Shown here one piece after another: positions 17,825 through 27,500 of a stretch of DNA of 64,000 nt; within the stretch, counting starts at the first letter, position 1; the number at the start of each line of letters is the position of its first letter. The DNA lies in contig NZ_JASKYM010000002.1 in NCBI RefSeq assembly GCF_030131845.1, positions 566,510 through 630,509 on the forward strand. The letters run 5' to 3'. The notes below the pieces were generated by a model. It did no database searches. It was not told where the DNA came from and saw only the letters and a program-made list of their open reading frames with translations. A program made the translations under genes and the position numbers. Source of the DNA: Romboutsia sedimentorum (lineage in GTDB: Bacteria > Bacillota > Clostridia > Peptostreptococcales > Peptostreptococcaceae).

Positions 17825-18733
17825 ATGGCTATAACTGCACAAATGGTTAAAGAGTTAAGAGAAGGTACTGGCGCTGGAATGATGGACTGTAAAAAAGCTT
17901 TAGTAGAAGCTGAAGGAAACATAGAAAGAGCCGTAGATATATTAAGAGAAAAAGGTTTATCTAAAGCTGCTAAGAAAGCTGATAGAGTAGCTGCTGAAGG
18001 TTTAGTTACTATAGAGATGAACGAAGATAACACAATTGCTTCAATGGTAGAAGTAAACTCAGAAACAGATTTCGTTGCTAAAAACGAAGACTTCAAAACT
18101 TTCGTTAAAGATGCTGCTAAGATGGCCCTAGCTACAGCTAAAGAAGATGTAGAAGGATTATTATCTGAAACTCATGCTGAAGGAATCGCATTATCTGAAG
18201 TATTAAACAACAGAATAGCTACTATAGGAGAAAAGTTAGACTTAAGAAGATTTGTTAAGGTAACTACTGAAGGACAAATCGCTGGATATATACACGGAGC
18301 TGGAAAAATAGGTGTATTAGTTGAAATGAAAACTGCTTCAAAAGATGCTGAAGTTATAACTATGGGAAGAGATATAGCAATGCAAGTTGCTGCAATGAAT
18401 CCTAAGTACGTTTCAAGAAATGACATAGACCAAGAATACATAGCTCATGAAACTGAAATATTAACTCAACAAGCTTTAAATGAAGGAAAACCAGCTAATA
18501 TAGTTGAGAAGATGATAAAAGGTAGATTAGAGAAGCAATTAAAAGAAGTTTGTTTATTAGAACAACCTTTCGTTAAAAACCCTGATTTAACAATAAAACA
18601 ACTAGTAGCTGAAACTGCTAAAAAAGTAGATGCAGAAATCGAAGTTGTTAGAGTTGTAAGATTTGAAGTTGGAGAAGGTATAGCAAAGAAAGAAGAAAAC
18701 TTTGCAGAAGAAGTTGCTAAGCAGCTTAAGTAA
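17825..18733 (+). CDS. tsf: Translation elongation factor Ts
   Basis: A 302-residue GDP-GTP exchange factor for EF-Tu. The N-terminal UBA-like domain carries the signature LREGTGAGMMDCKKALVEA. The TDF motif in NSETDFVAKNEDF contacts EF-Tu, and the dimerisation and coiled-coil regions follow. SD TAGGAGG. It shares an operon with rpsB and is followed by a strong terminator. Confidence 0.98.
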   Translation: MAITAQMVKELREGTGAGMMDCKKALVEAEGNIERAVDILREKGLSKAAKKADRVAAEGLVTIEMNEDNTIASMVEVNSETDFVAKNEDFKTFVKDAAKMALATAKEDVEGLLSETHAEGIALSEVLNNRIATIGEKLDLRRFVKVTTEGQIAGYIHGAGKIGVLVEMKTASKDAEVITMGRDIAMQVAAMNPKYVSRNDIDQEYIAHETEILTQQALNEGKPANIVEKMIKGRLEKQLKEVCLLEQPFVKNPDLTIKQLVAETAKKVDAEIEVVRVVRFEVGEGIAKKEENFAEEVAKQLK

Positions 18734-18740
18734 TTATTAA

Positions 18741-18769
18741 AAGAGAACACTTAAGTGTTCTCTTTTTTT
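18741..18769 (+). terminator. Intrinsic terminator after tsf
   Basis: The palindrome AAGAGAACAC-TTAA-GTGTTCTCTT is followed by a T run. Confidence 0.85.
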
Positions 18770-18858
18770 AAGAAAACTAAATTAGAGTAATATTCATAAA
18801 GATTGTAAAAGATATATATATGAAATTGATTTTAGTTCAAAATAGGAGGATTTCTAAA

Positions 18859-19563
18859 ATGAGTAACCCAATGTACAAAAGAGTACTGCTAAAACTTAGC
18901 GGAGAAGCATTATCAGGAGATAAAGGCTTTGGAATAAACAACGATGTTGTTAATGAAATAGCTATAGCTATCAAAAAAATTCAACAAGTAGGTGTTGAGG
19001 TATCGGTTGTAGTAGGTGGAGGAAACTTCTGGAGAGGAAGAACTTCAGAAGGAATGGACAGAACTACAGCAGACTATATCGGAATGCTTGCAACAGTTAT
19101 GAACTCTATGGCACTACAAGATGCCCTTGAAAATATAGATGTACAAACAAGAGTTCAAACAGCTATAGAAATGAGACAAATAGCAGAACCGTACATAAGA
19201 AGAAAAGCAGTTAGACATCTAGAAAAAGAAAGAGTAGTTATATTTGGTGCAGGAACTGGAAATCCGTATTTCTCAACAGATACAGCTGCAGCACTACGTG
19301 CTGCTGAGATGGAAGCTGAAGTTATATTACTTGCTAAAAATGTTGATGCAGTATATGATAAAGATCCAAAAGTGCATGACGATGCAGTTAAATTTGAAGA
19401 GTTAACATACATAGAAGTTCTTCAAAAAGAACTTAAAGTTATGGACTCTACTGCTACATCTTTATGTATGGATAATAAAATACCTATAAAGGTATTTGAA
19501 CTATCAACAGAGAATATAATAAGAGCAGTAATGGGCGAAAATATAGGAACAACAGTAAGATAA
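18859..19563 (+). CDS. pyrH: Uridylate kinase
   Basis: This 234-residue amino-acid-kinase-family enzyme phosphorylates UMP to UDP in the cytosol. Motifs: KLSGEALSG at the N-terminus, [39 protein letters not shown] and [12 protein letters not shown] start at ATG 18859, which follows AGGAGG at 18845-18850. An in-frame ATG at 18820 lacks a ribosome site and would add 13 foreign-looking residues. Confidence 0.97.
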   Translation: MSNPMYKRVLLKLSGEALSGDKGFGINNDVVNEIAIAIKKIQQVGVEVSVVVGGGNFWRGRTSEGMDRTTADYIGMLATVMNSMALQDALENIDVQTRVQTAIEMRQIAEPYIRRKAVRHLEKERVVIFGAGTGNPYFSTDTAAALRAAEMEAEVILLAKNVDAVYDKDPKVHDDAVKFEELTYIEVLQKELKVMDSTATSLCMDNKIPIKVFELSTENIIRAVMGENIGTTVR

Positions 19564-19601
19564 TAAATTAAAATCTATATGTATAGTAGGAGGATGAAAG
19601 A

Positions 19602-20159
19602 ATGAAATTAGAATTACACAAAGACTTAGAAACTAAAATGAACAAAACTATAGATGCACTTAAGCATGAATATACTACAATAAGAGCTGGTAGAGCAAAT
19701 GCTAAAATGTTAGACAAAATAAGAGTAGACTACTATGGAACACCAACTCCAGTAAACCAAGTAGGAGCAATATCAGTTCCAGAACCAAGAACAATAATGA
19801 TAAGCCCTTGGGACAAAAGTGCTATGGCTGAAATAGAAAAAGCTATAAGAAACTCTGACTTAGGTCTTAATCCAACTAATGACGGTAGTGTTATAAGACT
19901 ATCAGTTCCAGTTTTAACAGAAGAGAGAAGAAAAGAGTTAGGAAAAAAAGCTCATAAAGTATCTGAAGAATACAAAGTAAGACTAAGAAATGAAAGAAGA
20001 GACGCCAATGATTCATTAAAGAAAATGGAAAAAGAAGGCGAAATAAGTGAAGATGAATTAAAGAAAGCTCAAGATGAAGTTCAAAAGATAACTGATAAAT
20101 TCATCAAAGAAGTAGATGCATTAGCAGTAGCTAAAGAAAAGGATATAATGGAGGTATAA
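19602..20159 (+). CDS. frr: Ribosome recycling factor
   Basis: A 185-residue tRNA-mimic that, with EF-G, splits post-termination ribosomes. Typical motifs are TIRAGRANAKMLDKIRVDYY, PWDKSAMAEIEKAI and RRDANDSLKKMEKEGEISED. Its last codons include GGAGGT, which serves as the ribosome site of the next small gene. Confidence 0.97.
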   Translation: MKLELHKDLETKMNKTIDALKHEYTTIRAGRANAKMLDKIRVDYYGTPTPVNQVGAISVPEPRTIMISPWDKSAMAEIEKAIRNSDLGLNPTNDGSVIRLSVPVLTEERRKELGKKAHKVSEEYKVRLRNERRDANDSLKKMEKEGEISEDELKKAQDEVQKITDKFIKEVDALAVAKEKDIMEV

Positions 20160-20161
20160 TA

Positions 20162-20365
20162 TTGGAAAAATATTATAACCTTTTGGGCCTTCAGGTAAAT
20201 GATGTAGAAAATTTTTTAAAAGAACAAAATATAAATTACACTATAAAAACTATAAAAGGTAAAAAAGACCAAGAGAAATTAACTGTTTTTAAGGTCATAA
20301 AAATATCAGATATAGAAGATGGTGTAGAACTATTAATCACAAATTTTTCTGACTCCTTAAAATAG
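20162..20365 (+). CDS. Small protein of unknown function between frr and uppS
   Basis: 67 residues from a TTG at 20162, with GGAGGT 6 nt upstream inside frr. The order of hydrophobic and charged residues (YYNLLGLQVNDVENFLKEQ, then NYTIKTIKGKKD and FKVIKISDIEDGVELLI) resembles a PASTA-like beta-alpha-beta unit. I do not recognise a named family. Tight packing in a housekeeping operon argues that it is real and expressed. Confidence 0.65.
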   Translation: MEKYYNLLGLQVNDVENFLKEQNINYTIKTIKGKKDQEKLTVFKVIKISDIEDGVELLITNFSDSLK

Positions 20366-20394
20366 GGGGTCAGATTACTTGTTGGAGGCATAAT

Positions 20395-21120
20395 ATGAAT
20401 TCATACGACATAGACTTAAATAAAGTGCCTACTCATATAGCTATAATAATGGATGGGAATGGAAGATGGGCAAAATCTAAATTCTTACCAAGAACAGCAG
20501 GACATAAAGCTGGAGTAGAAACTATAAGAAAAGTGCTAAAAGAGTGTCAAAGGTTAGGTGTTAAGCATTTAACATTATATGCATTTTCGACAGAAAATTG
20601 GAAAAGACCTAAACTTGAAGTAGATACATTAATGAACTTATTATCAACATACTTAAAAAAAGAAGTAAGAGAATTACATAAAAATAACGTGAAAATTAGC
20701 ACAATAGGAGATATAGATAAACTTCCTAAATATTGTGTAGATGAATTAGAAAGAGCATATGAACTTACTAAATTTAATACTGGGGTTAATTTAAACCTAG
20801 CATTAAACTATGGAGCAAGATATGATATAAAAAATGCTGTAATAGATATAGTAAAAGATACAAAATGTGGTAAACTAGATATAGAAGACATAAACGAAGA
20901 TACTATAACAAACTATTTAAGCACAAAGTCCATTAAAGAACCTGATTTAATAATAAGAACAAGTGGAGAACAAAGATTAAGTAACTTCCTACTTTGGGAA
21001 GCTGCATACTCTGAATTTTACTTCACAGATATACATTGGCCAGATTTTAATGAAGAACAACTTCAAAAGGCTATATATGTATATCAAAACAGAGATAGAA
21101 GGTTTGGTGGTCTTAAGTAA
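20395..21120 (+). CDS. uppS: Undecaprenyl diphosphate synthase (isoprenyl transferase)
   Basis: This 241-residue cis-prenyltransferase makes the C55 lipid carrier for cell wall synthesis. Motifs: HIAIIMDGNGRWAK with the catalytic Asp, GHKAG, YAFSTENWKRP and the C-terminal DLIIRTSGEQRLSNFLLWE...YTEF-like block (here AYSEFYF). SD TTGGAGG. It is followed 12 bp later by cdsA. Confidence 0.95.
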   Translation: MNSYDIDLNKVPTHIAIIMDGNGRWAKSKFLPRTAGHKAGVETIRKVLKECQRLGVKHLTLYAFSTENWKRPKLEVDTLMNLLSTYLKKEVRELHKNNVKISTIGDIDKLPKYCVDELERAYELTKFNTGVNLNLALNYGARYDIKNAVIDIVKDTKCGKLDIEDINEDTITNYLSTKSIKEPDLIIRTSGEQRLSNFLLWEAAYSEFYFTDIHWPDFNEEQLQKAIYVYQNRDRRFGGLK

Positions 21121-21132
21121 GGAGAATAAAAT

Positions 21133-21912
21133 ATGCTTACAAGAATTATTGCTGGGCTAGCCCTAGTACCGTTATTTATATTTATAATAATAGGTGGACT
21201 TCCTTTATACATAGTAGAAGTAGCAATAGTTTCTATTGCTTTAAATGAGTTCTATAAAGCATTTAAGGTAAAAAATATAAACCCATTATTTAATATAGGA
21301 TATATATTTTCCGGTTATTTACTAATTAAAAACATTTATGGATTAGATGTACAATACTCATACGCGGTAGCATTTATACTATTCTTAATATCAATAACTT
21401 ATTTACTAAGATGTAAAAATGACATATTAGATATAGCGATGACATTTGTAGGGATTTTTTATGTAGCCATATTTTTGGATTTTATAGTACTAACACTAAA
21501 TGATTTTGAATTTGGATATATATATGTATGGCTTATATTTATAATATCTTTTGCGACGGACACATTTGCATACTTCACTGGATACCTATTTGGAAAACAT
21601 AAACTTATTCCAAAAGTAAGTCCTAAAAAGACAGTAGAGGGAAGCGTAGGGGGAATATTAGGAAGTACACTTTGTAGTATATTATTTGCATATATGTTTA
21701 AGCTAGCTATACTGCCAATAGCCATAATCGGGAGTGTAGGAAGTATAGTAGCACAATTTGGAGACTTATTTGCATCTTCAATAAAGAGATATGTAGGCAT
21801 AAAAGATTATGGAAAATTAATACCAGGACATGGTGGTATATTAGATAGATTTGACAGTGTTATATTAGTAGCACCGTTTGTATATTATGCAATAATGTTC
21901 TTTATCAAGTAA
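21133..21912 (+). CDS. cdsA: Phosphatidate cytidylyltransferase
   Basis: This 259-residue polytopic membrane enzyme makes CDP-diacylglycerol from phosphatidic acid and CTP. The signature near the C-terminus is GDLFASSIKRYVGIKDYGK then PGHGGILDRFDS, with the metal-binding aspartates. SPKKTVEGSVGG is also conserved. About seven hydrophobic helices. It follows uppS in the common order. Confidence 0.95.
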   Translation: MLTRIIAGLALVPLFIFIIIGGLPLYIVEVAIVSIALNEFYKAFKVKNINPLFNIGYIFSGYLLIKNIYGLDVQYSYAVAFILFLISITYLLRCKNDILDIAMTFVGIFYVAIFLDFIVLTLNDFEFGYIYVWLIFIISFATDTFAYFTGYLFGKHKLIPKVSPKKTVEGSVGGILGSTLCSILFAYMFKLAILPIAIIGSVGSIVAQFGDLFASSIKRYVGIKDYGKLIPGHGGILDRFDSVILVAPFVYYAIMFFIK

Positions 21913-21942
21913 GCTTCAGTTAATACTGAAGCTTTAATTGTT
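21911..21942 (+). terminator. Hairpin terminator after cdsA
   Basis: AGCTTCAGT-TAAT-ACTGAAGCT starts at the cdsA stop codon and is followed by TTAATTGTTTT. Confidence 0.65.
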
Positions 21943-22045
21943 TTATATGAAATGAATTTTAATTCATATTTAATAATACTAGCTAAAATAATGGTATAAT
22001 ATAATGATATATAAAAATTGTTTATATTATAGAAAGGGAAATAAT

Positions 22046-23200
22046 ATGAGAAGAATATCAATACTAGGATCAACTGGATCAATAGGGACGCAAACGTTAG
22101 ATGTAGTAAGAAAAAACAAAAAAAAATTTGAAGTTGTTGCAATAAGTGCTAATAGTAGTGTGGACTTATTACTACAACAAATAAAGGAATTCAAACCTAA
22201 ATATGTAGCAGTATACGATGAAATTAGTGCTTTGAAACTAAAATCAATGATACCAAATGATATTAAGATAGAAGTACTAAGTGGGATGGAAGGTCTAAAA
22301 GCCATAGCAGCACTTGACGAAATAGATGTATTACTTACAGCTATAGTAGGAATGATAGGTTTAGTACCAACACTTACAGCTATAAAAAATAAAAAAGATA
22401 TAGCGCTAGCAAACAAGGAAACTTTAGTATGTGCAGGTGACCTTGTAATGAGTGAGGCTAAAAAGCACAATGTTAAAATACTTCCTGTAGATAGTGAACA
22501 TAGTGCAATATTCCAATGTTTAAACGGAGAACAAAATAAAGAGATAGAAACGATAATACTAACAGCATCAGGGGGTCCATTTAGGGGGAAAACTAAACAA
22601 GACTTACTAGAAGTAACTAAAAATCAAGCATTAAAACACCCTAATTGGTCAATGGGTAGAAAAATCAGTATAGACTCATCAACACTAATGAACAAAGGAT
22701 TAGAAGTTATAGAAGCTAAGTGGTTATTTGGTGTAGAACATAATCAAATCGATGTAGTAGTACATCCACAAAGTATAATACATTCAATGGTTCAATTTGT
22801 AGATAGTTCAGTAATGGCACAACTAGGCTGCCCGGACATGAGGTTACCTATACAGTATGCATTATCATATCCAAATAGAACAATAAATGATTTTGAAAGG
22901 TTAGATTTAGCTAAAATAGCTACATTAACTTTTGAAAAGCCAAATTTAGAAACATTCCCATGTTTAAAAATTGCTTATGAGAGTTTAAAAATGGGGGGAA
23001 CATACTGCGCAGTATTAAATAGTGCAAATGAAGTATTGGTAAATGAATTTTTAGAGGATAAAATTGGATTCTACGACATACCATATTACATAGAAAAAAC
23101 TTTAGAAGCACATAATAGTATAGAAAATCCGAGTTTAGAAGATATATTAGAAATAGATAAATGGGCAAGAAGCTTTGTAAAAAATATATTAACAAAATAA
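22046..23200 (+). CDS. dxr: 1-deoxy-D-xylulose 5-phosphate reductoisomerase
   Basis: A 384-residue NADPH enzyme of the non-mevalonate isoprenoid pathway. The N-terminal Rossmann motif is [24 protein letters not shown], the metal-binding [11 protein letters not shown] and [14 protein letters not shown] are diagnostic. ATG 22046 follows AAAGGGAA; the ATG at 22004 adds 14 residues without a ribosome site and is rejected. An AT-rich promoter-like TATAAT lies about 50 bp upstream, so it may have its own transcription after the cdsA terminator. Confidence 0.97.
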   Translation: MRRISILGSTGSIGTQTLDVVRKNKKKFEVVAISANSSVDLLLQQIKEFKPKYVAVYDEISALKLKSMIPNDIKIEVLSGMEGLKAIAALDEIDVLLTAIVGMIGLVPTLTAIKNKKDIALANKETLVCAGDLVMSEAKKHNVKILPVDSEHSAIFQCLNGEQNKEIETIILTASGGPFRGKTKQDLLEVTKNQALKHPNWSMGRKISIDSSTLMNKGLEVIEAKWLFGVEHNQIDVVVHPQSIIHSMVQFVDSSVMAQLGCPDMRLPIQYALSYPNRTINDFERLDLAKIATLTFEKPNLETFPCLKIAYESLKMGGTYCAVLNSANEVLVNEFLEDKIGFYDIPYYIEKTLEAHNSIENPSLEDILEIDKWARSFVKNILTK

Positions 23201-23221
23201 AATACGTAGGAAGGTGAGAAT

Positions 23222-24229
23222 TTGACTATAATAGCAGCATTATTATTATTTAGTGCAATAGTGTTTATACATGAATTAGGGCATTTCTTATTTGCAAAAA
23301 AAGCAGGAGTTAGAGTTCATGAATTTGCAATAGGAATGGGACCTAAAGTATTTAGCACAACAAAAGGTGATACACAGTATTCAGTAAGACTACTTCCACT
23401 TGGAGGGTATGTGAGTATGGAAGGCGAAGATGAGGAATCTAAAGATCCAAAATCTTTTGGCGCAAAGAGCATATTGCAAAGAGCAAGTATACTATTTGCA
23501 GGACCATTTTTTAATATACTATTTGCAATAGTACTGTTAATACCAGTATATATGTATATAGGAACACCAAGTACAACACTTGGTCAAATAGCACCAAATA
23601 GCCCGGCTCAAAAGATAGGGTTACAAACAGATGATAAGATAATAAATATAAATGGAAATGAAATAAAATCATGGAATGATGTAACGAACAACTTACGTAA
23701 TTCTGATGGAGACAAAGTAAATATAAAAGTACAAAGAGATAAAGGAACAAAAGAATTTAGCGTAGTACCTCAAAAGAATGAACAAGGAAACTATATAATA
23801 GGTATAGGATATAAAGCAGAAAAAAATATATTCAAATCAATAGCTTATGCATTTACAAGTACAGTAGATATGACAAAACAAATGGTAATGTTCATTGGGC
23901 AATTAGTAACAGGAACAATACCTGGAGGATTTGGAAACTCAGTAGCAGGCCCAATTGGAGTAGTAGGAATTGTGTCAAATGCTGCCAAGATGGGTATTAT
24001 AAACTTAGTATATATAGCATCAATAATAAGTTTAAACCTAGGTGTATTTAACTTATTACCAATACCAGCACTAGATGGTGGAAGACTAGTACTTTTAGGC
24101 TTAGAGGCTATAAGAGGCGGAAAAAAACTAGATCAAAACAAAGAAGCTATGATACATATGGCAGGATTTGCTCTGTTAATGGGCTTTATGGTATTTGTAA
24201 CATATAAAGATATACTTAGATTATTCTAG
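23222..24229 (+). CDS. rseP: Site-2 metalloprotease RseP
   Basis: A 335-residue intramembrane zinc protease that cleaves anti-sigma factors and signal-peptide remnants. TTG start at 23222 after AGGAAGGTGAG. The first helix carries HELGH. A periplasmic-side PDZ domain spans about 105-185 (GQIAPNSPAQKIGLQTDDKI). The last helices contain LLPIPALDGGR with the third zinc ligand. It sits between dxr and ispG as in most Firmicutes. Confidence 0.95.
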   Translation: MTIIAALLLFSAIVFIHELGHFLFAKKAGVRVHEFAIGMGPKVFSTTKGDTQYSVRLLPLGGYVSMEGEDEESKDPKSFGAKSILQRASILFAGPFFNILFAIVLLIPVYMYIGTPSTTLGQIAPNSPAQKIGLQTDDKIININGNEIKSWNDVTNNLRNSDGDKVNIKVQRDKGTKEFSVVPQKNEQGNYIIGIGYKAEKNIFKSIAYAFTSTVDMTKQMVMFIGQLVTGTIPGGFGNSVAGPIGVVGIVSNAAKMGIINLVYIASIISLNLGVFNLLPIPALDGGRLVLLGLEAIRGGKKLDQNKEAMIHMAGFALLMGFMVFVTYKDILRLF

Positions 24230-24259
24230 GTGTTAATTTTTTAGAAGATAGGTGATAAA

Positions 24260-25315
24260 ATGAGCTATAAAAGAAGACAATGTAGAGAAGTAAGTGTTGG
24301 AAATGTAAAAATAGGTAAAAATAACCCTATAAGTATACAATCAATGACCAATACTGACACTAGGGATGCATTAGCAACTATTGCACAAATAAAAGCATTA
24401 GAAGAAGTAGGATGCGATGTTGTTAGGGTAGCAATACCTGACATGGAAGCAGCTAAAAATATAGGTAAAATAAAAAGTGAAGTAAATATACCTGTAATAG
24501 CGGATATACACTTTGACCATAGATTAGCATTAGAAGTTATAGACCAGGGTATAGATGGAGTAAGAATAAACCCAGGAAACATTGGAAGTATAGATAAAGT
24601 AAAAGCTGTAGTAGAAAAATGTAGAGCTAAAAACTTAAAGATAAGAATAGGTGTAAATGGTGGGTCGCTAGAAAAAGAGTTACTAGAAAAATATGGATCT
24701 GCAACTGCGGAAGCTTTAGTTGAAAGTGCACTAGGGCATATAAAAATATTAGAAGACTTAGATTTTACAAATATAGTGATTTCTCTTAAATCATCAGATA
24801 TATATAAAACAATAGAAGCTTATGAACTAATATCTAAAAAAGTAGATTACCCTCTACATATAGGTATAACAGAATCAGGTAGTATAAAAAAGGGGACTAT
24901 AAAATCTTCAATAGGAGTAGGAGCGATGCTACTTAAAGGTATTGGAGATACTATAAGAATTTCTCTTACAGGAGACCCTTGTGAAGAAGTTATAGTTGGA
25001 AAAGAAATATTAAGAAGCTTAGATCTTTTAAATGACAAAATAAAAGTAATATCTTGCCCTACTTGTGGGAGATGTAATATAGACCTTATAAGTGTAGTAA
25101 ATGAAGTAGAAGAAAAAACAAACTACATGGAAAAAGATATTACTGTAGCTATAATGGGATGTGCAGTAAATGGTCCAGGAGAAGCTAGGGAAGCAGATAT
25201 AGGTATAGCAGGTGGAAAAGGTGAAGGCCTGTTATTCAAAAAAGGTGAAATAGTAAGAAAAATAAAAGGCAATGACTTAGTAAACGAATTATTAAAGGAA
25301 ATAGATAAATACTAA
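24260..25315 (+). CDS. ispG: 4-hydroxy-3-methylbut-2-enyl diphosphate synthase
   Basis: A 351-residue [4Fe-4S] enzyme converting MEcPP to HMBPP. The TIM-barrel N-terminus starts RRQCREVSVGNVKIG. The C-terminal cluster ligands are in SCPTCGRC and MGCAVNGPGEA. It completes, with dxr, part of the MEP pathway feeding uppS. Confidence 0.97.
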   Translation: MSYKRRQCREVSVGNVKIGKNNPISIQSMTNTDTRDALATIAQIKALEEVGCDVVRVAIPDMEAAKNIGKIKSEVNIPVIADIHFDHRLALEVIDQGIDGVRINPGNIGSIDKVKAVVEKCRAKNLKIRIGVNGGSLEKELLEKYGSATAEALVESALGHIKILEDLDFTNIVISLKSSDIYKTIEAYELISKKVDYPLHIGITESGSIKKGTIKSSIGVGAMLLKGIGDTIRISLTGDPCEEVIVGKEILRSLDLLNDKIKVISCPTCGRCNIDLISVVNEVEEKTNYMEKDITVAIMGCAVNGPGEAREADIGIAGGKGEGLLFKKGEIVRKIKGNDLVNELLKEIDKY

Positions 25316-25316
25316 A

Positions 25317-25358
25317 AATAAGCATTCAGTAAAGATAAATTTGCTGAATGCTTATTTT
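25317..25358 (+). terminator. Intrinsic terminator of the isoprenoid run
   Basis: A 13-bp stem AATAAGCATTCAG/CTGAATGCTTATT is followed by TTATTATA. Confidence 0.75.
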
Positions 25359-25488
25359 ATTATAGGGGAATATACTAATAGCATAGAAAAATAATAAAGC
25401 TAAATTTGATTTTCATATTAATTTTAGATAAGCATTTTATTAAATATAGTTGCATATACATTAATAAATGCATATAGGAGGAAGTAAT

Positions 25489-25863
25489 ATGAAATTTGAA
25501 GAGTTGCTAATAGATTTATATCCTATAAATAATAAAAATAATAAATTAAAAAAATTCATACAACATCATATACATGGAGAATTATTAATATCATATCTTG
25601 AAGATTTAGCTGTATATATGGTAGCAGCAACTAAGGTATCTGGAGTTACTATATTAGAAAAAATACTATATGATAATAATAGAGATGATTTAACTAAAGT
25701 GTTTAAAAGTGAAAGAGAAAAAATAAAGAGAGAAGATATATGCTTTGAACTAATAGAAGATGAGATGGGTTATTTTTTTATAAAAGCTAATGACGAGGTG
25801 ATTGCTATAATAGAAGATGATATACAATTATTTAGGCAATTACAAACTTTTATATTAGATTAA
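25489..25863 (+). CDS. Conserved-looking cytosolic protein of unknown function (124 aa)
   Basis: ATG 25489 is 7 nt after AGGAGG; the in-frame ATG at 25468 precedes that site and is rejected. The product is soluble and mixed alpha-beta, for example ELLISYLEDLAVYMVAATKVSGVTI then DEMGYFFIKANDEVIAIIEDD. It has no signal, membrane segment or motif I can name. It stands alone between ispG and a purine permease. Confidence 0.65.
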   Translation: MKFEELLIDLYPINNKNNKLKKFIQHHIHGELLISYLEDLAVYMVAATKVSGVTILEKILYDNNRDDLTKVFKSEREKIKREDICFELIEDEMGYFFIKANDEVIAIIEDDIQLFRQLQTFILD

Positions 25864-25879
25864 GTATAGCTACAAAATA

Positions 25880-25908
25880 TAGACTGGCTTTAAAAAAAAT
25901 GTTAAAAT
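25880..25908 (+). promoter_or_regulatory. Probable promoter of the purine permease gene
   Basis: TAGACT, 17 bp, TAAAAT. There is no purine riboswitch in the short leader that follows. Confidence 0.4.
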
Positions 25909-25963
25909 GTAGAGGTATTGTTTATACGGGTGGGAGAGGGACATATTTTAAAAGGAAAGAGAA

Positions 25964-27286
25964 ATGGACGAAAGATTAAACAAAGGCTTAAAGGAAACAA
26001 ATAACAGGGTACTTCAAAAAAACAACTTCAAAACAGAGGTATTAGCAGGAGTAACTACATTTATAGCGAGTGTCTACATTATAATGACTAATGCACTTAT
26101 ATTATCAGATGCAGGAATTAGTTCAGATGCAGCAATGATAGCCACTATATTTACATGTAGTATATCAACAATACTTATGGGCTTATTTTCTGATACACCA
26201 CTTATTGTGGTACCCGGAATGGGAATTAACTCATTATTTACTTATACAATAGTAAATTCAATGGGTCTTTCATGGCAAGAGGCATTAGGAGCAGTGTTTA
26301 TAAGTGGGATAATATTTACAATAATAGCAAGTACTAAGATAACACCCATACTTATGAAGTCTATTCCAAGTAACTTAAAGCATGCTATAACTGTTGGTGT
26401 AGGATTCTTTATATTATTTATAGGCTTACAAAAAAGTGGGCTTGTAGTAGCCAATGAAAATACTATGGTATCATTTGGGAATATAACCAATAAAGAGACA
26501 CTTTTAAGCATAATAACACTATTAATTATTTTAATATTAAATGCTAGAAATGTTAGTGGAAATTTACTTATAAGTATTGTTATAGGTACGATATTATCAT
26601 TATTTATGGGAGTTACCAATTTAAGTGATTTAGATTTTAATTCTTTTAACATTAGTGCTTTAAGTGATGTATTTTTAGCAATGTCATTTAAAAATATGTT
26701 AACTATGCCTTTTATAGTGGCAGTATTTTCTATAAGCATAGTTATTGTATTTGAAAATATGGGCATTTTATATGGTCAGATGGAAGCTATCGATAGAAGT
26801 GATGAATTTCAAAAACCATTTAAGATAGCAGGAATATCAAATATGATAGCAGGAGTATTTGGAACCAGCCCAACTATAGTTGCAGCAGAAAATTTTTCTG
26901 GAATTAGTGTAGGAGCTAAGGGAAAGATAGCTGCATTTACATCAGGCATATTGTTTTTATTATCATTATTTTTAATACCGGTACTTAAGTTGATACCAAA
27001 TGGTGTTATAAGTAGTGTACTTATATTTATAGGATTTTTAATGATACAGACATTCTTTGATTTGAAAAAAGGTGACTTAATAGATACTATATCTGTAATT
27101 TTTATAATTGCATTAATACCTTTTACTTATAATATAGTTAATGGTATATCTATAGGATTTATAGTTTACACAGTTTTAAATGTTGCATGTGGAAAAAGAA
27201 AAGAAATTTCTATACCAATGTATGTGCTTACAGCACTATTTATATTAAGCTTTATAATGAATGTATCTATGGGTATAGTTCATTAA
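25964..27286 (+). CDS. NCS2-family purine permease (AzgA/PbuG type)
   Basis: A 440-residue transporter with about 12-14 membrane helices. The N-terminal EVLAGVTTFIASVYIIMTNA and TPLIVVPGMGINSLFTY match the hypoxanthine/guanine permeases AzgA, PbuG and PbuO. The later motif GTSPTIVAAENFSGISVGAK is the substrate and ion region. It imports purine bases with protons. Single gene with its own promoter and terminator. Confidence 0.88.
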   Translation: MDERLNKGLKETNNRVLQKNNFKTEVLAGVTTFIASVYIIMTNALILSDAGISSDAAMIATIFTCSISTILMGLFSDTPLIVVPGMGINSLFTYTIVNSMGLSWQEALGAVFISGIIFTIIASTKITPILMKSIPSNLKHAITVGVGFFILFIGLQKSGLVVANENTMVSFGNITNKETLLSIITLLIILILNARNVSGNLLISIVIGTILSLFMGVTNLSDLDFNSFNISALSDVFLAMSFKNMLTMPFIVAVFSISIVIVFENMGILYGQMEAIDRSDEFQKPFKIAGISNMIAGVFGTSPTIVAAENFSGISVGAKGKIAAFTSGILFLLSLFLIPVLKLIPNGVISSVLIFIGFLMIQTFFDLKKGDLIDTISVIFIIALIPFTYNIVNGISIGFIVYTVLNVACGKRKEISIPMYVLTALFILSFIMNVSMGIVH

Positions 27287-27296
27287 ATAAAAAATG

Positions 27297-27337
27297 AAAA
27301 AATAGGTAGTAATTATGAAATTACTACCTATTTTTTT
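27297..27337 (+). terminator. Intrinsic terminator
   Basis: AATAGGTAGTAATT pairs with AATTACTACCTATT and is followed by a T tract. Confidence 0.85.
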
Positions 27338-27423
27338 GATGCGAAATTTAAAAAAATCATATGAAACATTAGACGTAAAAGAGTTGTATTTAGTTTGATT
27401 ACAGAACTGTAATTTTTATACTG

Positions 27424-27451
27424 TGGACATTTTTTTTAAAACTACTATAAT
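27424..27451 (+). promoter_or_regulatory. Probable promoter of the polysaccharide deacetylase gene
   Basis: TGGACA (27424-27429), a 16-bp T/A-rich spacer and a perfect TATAAT (27446-27451). Confidence 0.55.
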
Positions 27452-27500
27452 AGTTATAGGATACAAACTGACAAAAAAATACACAAGAGGGGGGAGTATT

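Noticed and set aside
25864..25963. Purine riboswitch before the purine permease
   Set aside because: The leader is only about 50 nt and has none of the conserved purine aptamer loops.
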